Assembly: GCF_932526225.1 (NCBI RefSeq)
Contig: NC_064037.1
Span: 6,281,703-6,345,702 of the forward strand
Source of the DNA: Nematostella vectensis
Taxonomy: Eukaryota; Cnidaria; Anthozoa; Actiniaria; Edwardsiidae
Reading direction: 5' to 3'
DNA length: 64,000 nucleotides
Numbering within the stretch: position 1 is the first letter of the stretch; the number at the start of each line of letters is the position of its first letter. Below, piece after piece: positions 56,272 through 64,000 of the stretch. The position numbers and the translations under genes are program-made. The notes under the pieces were generated by a model. It was not told the origin of the DNA. It was given only the letters and a program-made list of their open reading frames with translations, and did no database searches.

Positions 56272-59200
56272 ATGGCGGGTAAATCACAACCCAAATTTCT
56301 ATCCCCAGCGCATTTTGAAGTTAAACCTCCGAAACCGTCCGTAAAAGGACATCCTGTCAAGCTTCTAACCCCAGGACAGTGTGAGACCCATAAGAAAATC
56401 GACCCTAAGCCAATGATTGTGGAAAAACCGTTGATAAAAACACCAGAGGCGAGGGAACTAGACGCTCTGAGAGAAGAGATAAGACAACTTAGAATTCAAC
56501 TTCGAGAAGCAAAGGACAGAGGGTTTGAGCTGGAAGAAGAGAGTCGGAAGTACAAAGTCAGTTTACAAAGGAGTAGAGTTGGAGATGCAATTGATTTGAG
56601 GCGGTTGGCTGAGGTCGAAGAGGAAAATACCGTTTTGCAGGCAGAGAGTCGAAAACAGATATCACTAATCAGCAAGCTTAAAAGTGACATCAAATCGATC
56701 AAAGAACAACATGACACAGAAGTGGAGAAACTGGAGAAGGAGACCAGCGATTATCTGGCGTCATTACGTCAACTAAAGCAGGAGTTAAAAGATAAGGAGT
56801 TAAAATACGAAAAAGATATGGAAAGTCTTCGTGTCAGATGCAAGAAGCAAGCATGTTCAATCAAAGAACTGAAATCTGAGCTTTTAAAAGCTCAGGATCA
56901 AATTCATATCGATAGATCAGGATTTGAGGATATTATTCGTAAAAATGAGTTTGTGAAGTATCAAGAAATAGAAAAGCTAGAACAGACCCTTAAAAATTGC
57001 AAGAAACAGCATTCAACAGATTTGACTTCACTATCTGGAAACTTAGCAGAAAAAGATCAAGTTATTGAGGCTTTGAAAAGGGGAATCACAAAGAAAGATG
57101 AAGAAATTAAGGCTCTCAAAGAGAACACAGAAAAAAATGAAAAGGATTTATTACAAACTGCTCATGGTTATAGAAGAGAGTTGGAAAAAAGTCAGGAAAC
57201 TATAGAACAGAAGGCTATGGAGTTTGAAAGGAATCGCCAGGAGTGGTCTGAGGTTCATCAGACTGCCACGAGAGAGCAAAAGGGTGAGTCTTTTTTACAC
57301 CCTGGAAGCATTATGAGTTGGTAATGAGGTAGCTATTTTTATGTACAAGGTTTTCTGTGTCCACTTAACCCCAGAAAGCTCAGTAATGTCAGGGCTGTAA
57401 CATTGGGGGGGGGGGGGGGGGGGGAAGGCATGGTCCCCTCACCCAATATTAATTGAAAGTTATATAACTTCAGTCCACCTAGCAGTGATTTACATCTGAT
57501 GTTTTCTTAAAGACAATAGAGTATGCCCATCACAATATACATAAATGAGAGTACAAAATTGCTGACTCTATTTTTTACCCAATACCTGCCTTGTTTGTAA
57601 TGCTGGGCATAGACTGTGGCTGTTTTTCTCTTGTTTTTACCAACTTTCACTTAAGAAGGGGCTGCAAGAATCTAGTGAATGCACTGTTATGGTTTCTCTA
57701 TATGATGAAAATCCCATCTTCCATGTTGCTACGACACTCTTTTATTCTGAGTTTTGATTTTTTTTTTTGGACAGAAAAACTAGAATTAAAAGAGAGAGAA
57801 CTTCAGGTACTCCAAGCAAATATAGAACAACTCAAGAAATATATTGGGGAAAACCTACCAACCATTCAGCAAGAACGACTTGAGAGTGAGAACAGAGAGC
57901 TCCATGAAAATGTTATTACTCTTATCAGAGAAAACAAGACTTTAAAATCAAATGCAGAGCTGGTGGACATACGGTTGTCGTCTCTGAATGAGATCTTGAC
58001 AATCCAAGAGAAGGAGCTTTGTAAAGGAGTCATGGAGGCTCAGGTGACCGATAGGAGCTACTGCAACTTGTTAAACCGCTGGAGACAGAAGGTGTTTGCC
58101 TTACTGGTTCAACTCAAGGCACAGGAAGTATCTCGCAGAAAAGACAATGTAGATGCTACTGAAATGGTAAATAATACCCATAAGTATTACATGAAGTTTA
58201 CTAAAATTTTGCAGATTAAACTCTAAAAACATTCCAATATATATGGCTGACATGTCAGATAAGTGTGGCTTGAAAGGTTTACACAGAAACAACAATTGGT
58301 TAAAAAAGGTTGTCTTGAGGAGCTTCCATACATTCACAGTACAAATGTAGTTTGACCTTGTTTCCTATTTGAGTTAAGAAAATAGTGAAATCTATTTTAC
58401 TGTATGCTTTCCATAGCATAGGTTGATGTTTTACTCTAAAATGATGGGACATGAACTGGCCTGTTTTTTTTTAAAAAAAATCAAATATATTGAACCTATG
58501 TCAGGGTTCAAAATAGTTTTTTTAAATCTGCTAGATTTTGCCGGCTTTGTGGATTTTGGTGGGGAAAAAAAGCCTGCGTACTCAAAATATGAGAAGGGGA
58601 ATACAGAAAAAAAGTGCAGGTAAAGACCAGAAAACAGCCGGCTATCGCCGGCAGCTATTTTGAACCCTGTATGCTTTCTTGTTAAAAAAAATTAAATATC
58701 ACACCCTGGTACATTTTTTTCAGGTCCAAAGTCTAAGGCAGCAGGTGCAGTCAACACAGAATGAGGTCAAAATCCTGTCCCACACAATAACAAACCGAGA
58801 AGCAGAGCTGAAAATAGAAGCCAACAAAATAGTGTCTCTCACACATGAGTTACAGGAAGAGAAATCAAAGGAGCAACATGTGTTGGCTGCCAATGAGATG
58901 TACAAGAAAGCCATTCAGACCTTGTTCGAGTCTGCGGAGTATTGTAAGCCTAGCATTCTTGAGCAGATGGACAAGATGAACAAAGCACTTGCCAAGATCA
59001 GTGTTCTCTCACAGAGAATTACCTTTGCTTCTGGACGGGTTCAATTCTTACAAGGTGTGACATTAGGATTATTTTTGGACATGAAACATGGGTACTGTAT
59101 CCAGTATCCCTTGGGGGAGAGAAGGTATCCATGATGAGGTGCAAGGGAGTCTTCAGGGGGAGGGAGGGGTTAATCCAGGATATCTTGAAGGGAAAGGGGG

Positions 59201-62149
59201 TACCCAGGATCCCTTGAGGGGAGGGGAGGACAGGGTATTTTTTTAGTTCTCATACCTTGTTTAAAAAAAATTCATTCTGAATGGGGTGTATAGGGCTGGT
59301 CCACAGGCTACATGTTGGATCAATTACATTGATATTGCAATGCTTGTTTTTCAAATGTTTTTTATTTAAAATAAAACCCCATCTTTTGGTATCATATGGA
59401 AAAAAATTCTAAATCCTAAAGAATCACTACATTTATCACTCGCAATACTGCATGTCATAGATTCACTGATACTCCTGCCTAATAACATGTTTGGTCACTT
59501 TGTAATCAGACCTGGTAACACACAAAGAGGCTCAGTGGAAAAGAGAAGTTGCAGAAGCCCTTGAAGGCAAACCTGATGATAGTGAAAAGGGTAAGATACA
59601 GAAGCATTTCAAGGGCTTGTATTCAGCAAATAGATTTTTCTACTCTGCCACATCATTGGTGGCAGAGTTTGCTCTGAAGTGCCACTGTGTTCTGGGCTCA
59701 ATTCCAAGTTTCGACATAAGCTGAGTTTATTGATTCTTGTCCTTGATCCAAGGGTTTTCCTCTGATTTCCTTCCCTCCACAAGAAAGAACAATTTCAATT
59801 TATTAAGCAGTGTTCTGTGGTCAGACATGAGTCATATGGGGGCAGTTGCCTGAGGCTCCCTCTATACCTTAAACTCATCCATACCGCAATTCAGCATTTG
59901 AGTGCTGTGATTAATCTTATCATCGCTGGCATTAATTGTTAAAAGAACAAGGAATAGACGTTTGCAGAAATGCTGTTTTGAACATTTTTTGATAACCAGA
60001 TGTTCCTGAAGAGAGTTCATTAGCATACCAACAACTTGTGTCTGAGGTAAAACAGCTCACCAGAGAAAGAGATATGTTAGCAGCTAGGGTGACCAAAGAG
60101 GGACACTTGATTGACAGCAAGGTTTCTGCCGTCAGGGCAGAGTATGAAGAGAGGCTGGATATGTTGGCTTCCAATATGTCTCAGGTAAAGACAATTGTAT
60201 GAACAATAACTTCTAAGGACTCATTAAGGATATATTAAAATAAAGAACCATAATAGGTTCATATGTAAATTTCACTTCAACTTTTGTTTATAGCAATGAA
60301 GCAAACATGTTGAAAAATGTGAAGATTTCACATTTCATCAACAGAAGTTTTACCAAACCCTTTTCAAAGTTGAATTATTAAAAATGAACGTTTTCAAGCA
60401 TGTGATATTGTACATGTTGACAACTTGTAGTTTGTTAAAACTACACTTTCGATAACTTGGTTGCAGTTTCTTTGAATGTATAACTTATCAAAAACTCGGG
60501 AAATAACTTGTTTGCTGTTTTACTACCTTTCACTAGGGATCAATAGGTTTTAAGGGATATCTACCATTAGATTCATTTGCATCGAAATTGATTTTCTTCA
60601 CAAAATACACAATGCTACCCATCAATTTTTTTTCAAGTATCCATGATGTTCTTTTGATTTGTTTAAGGTGGAGTCAGAACTAAGGGAAGAAAGAGAACAC
60701 TCATCTAGTCTTAGAGAGAAAAATGAGGCCTGTCTCAGTGAGTGCAAGGAAACATCAGAGGAGATAGAGCAACTGAAGGTTGATCTGGCAAAATATAAAG
60801 AAGCTGCGGAAAAAGGTCAACTTACATGTAAATAAAGGTCCAAGTTTTGTCTTTTAGATCTTTTAGGGAGACACAATAACATCTTTATATATAAGCAGTG
60901 GGAAGGGGGGGGTCCACAGGGGCCTTGTTTACCTCCTGCCATATAATTAGGGCCCCTCCCCACTTCGCTTTGTGATTGGTGCCTAGTTGTGCATTCCAGG
61001 AGTGGTGGTATACCGTAATTACTGAGGAGTACCAAAACTAATGCATTCAACCTTCAACAGATCTAGATAAGGCTCTTTCTGAGGAGCGTGCAAAGTTCAC
61101 TGAGGAGTATGCGAAGCTTGAGAAACAATTCAACGATGCCCGCCGGGAGCATATGAAGGCGGTAGTGTCGCTACGACAAGCTGAGCGTCAGCTGGCGAGG
61201 GAAAAGGAGAAAGGCAAGGAACAAATAGCACAGAAGCAGAAGGACTTCGACACTCATATGGATAAATACAAGGCTCGGATGAAGGGAGTTGAACAGGAAC
61301 GGAACATGCTGCTTGCTACAGTGAGGCAGGAAGGACTCAAGCCTCTAAGACAACCTATGTTACAACACTCCTCAGGTTAGAAAGGGATATATTCACCTGA
61401 TCCCAAGACATCCTATGTTACAACACTCCTCAGGTTAGAAAGGGATGCACTCACCTGATCCCCAAGACAACCTATGTTACAACACTCCTCAGGTTAGAAA
61501 GGGATATATTCACCTGATCCCCAAGACATCCTATGTTACAACACTCCTCAGGTTAGAAAGGGATATATTCACCTGATCAGAGATTGAGATATCAAATTCT
61601 TACTTTCAAGCTTTCATGTACTGTTGATCATAACATAAACAAATGGGTGGCCTTGACAATTTCAGGTTACATTTTCTTTTAAAATGTTAGTTGAGAAAAA
61701 ATTGTCGCATCCACCTTTTTTTCAGATAGTCATAAAATGCTTTCTGTTTTACAAAACATGATTGTTTATTCTTGGTTGACAATTCTGGGTTCCATACCAT
61801 CAGAGTACCCCAACCTCCAAACCCTCTAATAGCTGTGACATGAAAACCAGAAATTAATAGTTTTAAGTTAAGCTTTTTAAATTTTCTTTCAGGAGAAGAA
61901 TCTGAAAATGCAGACAAAGAAAATCAAGAAGTCCCTTCTGCAATAAAGCCTGCTCCTAAGCAGCGGCCTTCAGCCAAAGAGACCAGAAAATGCAAAAGAA
62001 AAGCGCTGGGAAAGCCTTTAAAAGCAGGCCTTTTTGAAGACAAGAAACAAGGAGTAGGCACTCATTCTATGGTTGATGTGTTGAAAGACTTACAATCTTT
62101 GTCTGCAGCCATCCTTCTAGATGACGATGAAAATGGGGAAAAAGGGTAG
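56272..62149 (+). CDS. CCHCR1: Coiled-coil alpha-helical rod protein 1 (CCHCR1)
   Basis: Eight exons join in phase into 906 residues (vertebrate forms are about 780-870): 56272-57283, 57775-58166, 58724-59054, 59510-59590, 60000-60184, 60668-60815, 61061-61375 and 61893-62149. Nearly all of the protein after residue 70 is predicted coiled coil (E/K/L/Q heptads). Family-specific segments are WRQKVFALLVQLKAQE, ARREHMKAVVSLRQAERQL, ERNMLLATVRQEGL and the C-terminal VLKDLQSLSAAI, which match CCHCR1. Vertebrate CCHCR1 is a centrosomal and P-body protein. The start ATG at 56272 follows a poly-A stretch; no in-frame ATG lies closer to the PES1 promoter. The last exon holds a lysine-rich, possibly nuclear-localising segment. 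The donor of exon 7 is followed by a tandem array that repeats it. Confidence 0.92.
57405..57424. repeat. Poly-G tract in CCHCR1 intron 1
   Basis: About twenty consecutive G. Similar runs occur at 42681-42752, 46599-46610, 46700-46718, 46785-46804 and 52038-52057, mostly next to transposon fragments. Confidence 0.85.
58502..58669. mobile_element. 168-bp MITE with 15-bp perfect inverted repeats in CCHCR1 intron 2
   Basis: It starts CAGGGTTCAAAATAG and ends CTATTTTGAACCCTG. The CAGGG start resembles hAT ends, but matching 8-bp flanks are not evident. The interior contains palindromic GCCGGC segments. Confidence 0.72.
61318..61575 (+). repeat. 58/59-bp tandem array repeating the end and donor of CCHCR1 exon 7
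   Basis: The exon end (CTATGTTACAACACTCCTCAG) and the following intron start (GTTAGAAAGGGAT) form a unit present four times. Donor GT positions are 61376, 61434, 61493 and 61552. The first is taken as genuine, since reading on meets an in-frame TAG at 61378-61380. The copies differ at only a few positions. Confidence 0.92.
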
Positions 62150-62429
62150 AGAGATTCAAAATGGGATGAGATTGCATTGAATTAAAGTGTTTTCGTAAAT
62201 GTTTTCTAATACTCAAAAATGATGTCTACATAACATTCAAAACATATTTTTCAAACACATATTGAAGGATATATATGAATGATACATATAGAAGTCAAAA
62301 GTTCAAGTCTAACATTATCTACATATTCCACTGAAGAGAAAGAACCTATGAAAAATGCATACAATGACTGGATTGGAAGGTTTACTGATTGAAAATGTCT
62401 CCTTATCCTTCAAACCCATAAGTTCAATC

Positions 62430-64000
62430 TCACTCCTTCGCTTTTTGCAGCTTAACAATTGCTTCACCCATGGGCGAAGCAGAAGCTGGGTTTTGTCCAG
62501 TGACCACACGATTATCAACACAAACCATGCATTCCCAATTTTTGGCCCTCTTGAACTTTGCTCCATGCTCTATAAGGCGAGTCTCCAGCATAAACGGCAT
62601 CAGCTTGCTTTTATCAATGGCATCTTCTTCATCGTTAGTGAAACAAGTGACTTCCTTCCCCTTGACCAGATATTCACCATTAGACAGCTTGGTGTCAACA
62701 ATGCCTGAAAAAAGTAAAATGAGTTGTACTTCTACTATAAAGAACCTCTGTCAACTGCCATTTTGTCATCCTAACAAAATACCAAGTGTGATTTCATATT
62801 TTTTATGTACACACCTTTTTTTAAAATACATGTGCCTAAGCTCACATTTTAGAAAGTTACTTATCCACCCCAGAAGATGTGTTGAGGTATCCAAAACACA
62901 TTGATAATCACTCAGGACAATAACGGAATAAGTGTAACCTTTTTGAGCTGATGTTTTTCTGGTCTGCACCTAGACGGGGGGGGGGGGGGGGGGGTGAATA
63001 GGTTCACAGATCGGCGGATTCAGCCCCGAAATGCTCATGGATTACGGATTTTGATGATTATTTTGATGATTATTTTGGAGATACGGCAGATCACGGATCT
63101 GTTGACAATTTGGGCACGTATTTCGGATTTTGACTGCTTTGACGGTCGAATTTCGGATTTTAAATGAATTTCAATCGATGCTATTGTTTATCTGTCAAAC
63201 CATGCGGATCTAAAAATATCTGCGAATCCACGGATTTGCCCCGAGAATGTAGCGGATCTGCGGATTTACATACCCCTATTCACCCCCCCCCCCCAGGCTG
63301 TTTACCCCAGCCCTGCCCCAGTTTTAAGTACCTTCCTAGCTAGAAAATCTCTAGATTTTCCTTCAGAAATCTCAGAATTTAATTGACCAGCTCAGTGCTA
63401 GACCCACCTGCAGGCCCATGGCAGACAGCAGAAACAATTCCCCCTTTCTCATAAATAGCAGCCATGTACTTGTTGACAACAGATTTGCGCTCTGGTTTGC
63501 CAGCACCCTGGAAGTCGGGGAAGTCCCACATTGGGCCATGGCCACCGGCACACACCATGATGTCATACATTTCAGGCCTCAGGCATTCAAGTGCAACAGT
63601 GTTGGGAAGATTGATGTCATCCCCATTGATCTTACACATTTTGCAGAATTCACGACAAGCGTCATCTTTATCCTTCCAATCCTGGTAGCTACCAGGGTCC
63701 TGTTAAGAGATCAATGATTGAGAAATTAATGACAAAATGCTGGTTATAATGAAAAATTAAAAAAAAAAATTATTTGATAAAAAATGTTTTCTTTGTCAAC
63801 GATGTGTATACTACTGGTGCCAAAGTGCTTCATAATACTGGCTGTGGGATCAATTATTTCCCTAAAGATATATATCCCCTCTAAAACAGACCTCTTTCCC
63901 ATTACCCTAAATACTTCAAGACATACCTCCCAATTGCATCTGCTAGGCATACTTGCCTTAAAGCCAGTTAAGCTGGGGCAGATTTTTAGGTTAAAATTCA
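62430..64000 (-). CDS. DJ-1/PfpI superfamily protein, Hsp31-like, 3' part
   Basis: The C-terminal part of a class-I glutamine-amidotransferase-like protein of the Hsp31/glyoxalase III type. Exons are 62430-62704, 63408-63699 and one ending at 63927; its 5' boundary is uncertain (an acceptor at 63957-63958, or open beyond the window edge). Key segments are MVCAGGHGPMWDFPD, then the nucleophile elbow VSAVCHGPAG with the catalytic Cys, and CVDNRVVTGQNPASASPMGE near the C-terminus. All are typical of fungal and bacterial Hsp31-like proteins that convert methylglyoxal to lactate or act as chaperones. The catalytic histidine follows the Cys directly. It converges on CCHCR1, with about 280 bp between stops. 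The exact substrate is unknown. Confidence 0.82.
62975..63295. mobile_element. MITE with poly-G inverted ends in an intron of the Hsp31-like gene
   Basis: The left end is a G run followed by GGGGTGAATAGG. The right end is its inverse, CCCTATTCACCCC, with a C run. The interior has several CGGATTTTGA or CGGATCTG motifs repeated in direct and inverted order. Length is about 320 bp; no target-site duplication is clear because the homopolymers blur the edges. Confidence 0.6.

Overview
This window is nuclear DNA from an animal, not a prokaryote. Its genes are split by GT/AG introns, it is rich in short non-autonomous DNA transposons and minisatellites, and it carries a tRNA-derived SINE. The proteins are metazoan. 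A single gene stands where vertebrates have both ZNRF3 and RNF43, and an Hsp31-type DJ-1/PfpI gene is present. This points to an invertebrate, plausibly an anthozoan cnidarian; that placement is an inference.

Eight protein genes were reconstructed exon by exon, checking splice phase at each junction. From left to right they are: the 5' end of MAPKAPK5 (minus, runs off the left edge); a PRR11-like proline-rich gene (plus, 1682-5843); a ZNRF3/RNF43 transmembrane E3 ligase (plus, 15903 to 24031 or 24549); GOSR1/GS28 (minus, 28891-32711); MYO19 (plus, 33155-48292); PES1/Pescadillo (minus, 48901-56132); CCHCR1 (plus, 56272-62149); and an Hsp31-like gene (minus, from 62430 off the right edge). A tRNA-Asn(GUU) lies antisense in a MYO19 intron. 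Six of the eight form three head-to-head pairs: MAPKAPK5/PRR11-like, GOSR1/MYO19 and PES1/CCHCR1.

The gene-poor stretch 5844-15902 is dominated by two adjacent minisatellites, a 24/25-bp unit (8301-10675) and a 36-bp unit (10955-12060). The stretch 24550-28890 contains one transposon nested inside another, both with intact target-site duplications. Introns hold many more repeats.

The most unusual observation is that two exons, one in MYO19 and one in CCHCR1, end in tandem arrays that repeat the exon-intron junction itself. The authentic 5' splice site is followed by several evenly spaced copies.

The gene products act in separate processes (p38-type kinase signalling, cell division, Wnt receptor turnover, Golgi SNARE fusion, mitochondrial transport, 60S ribosome biogenesis, centrosome/P-body scaffolding, aldehyde or protein repair). 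The window is a stretch of conserved chromosome rather than a functional cluster.
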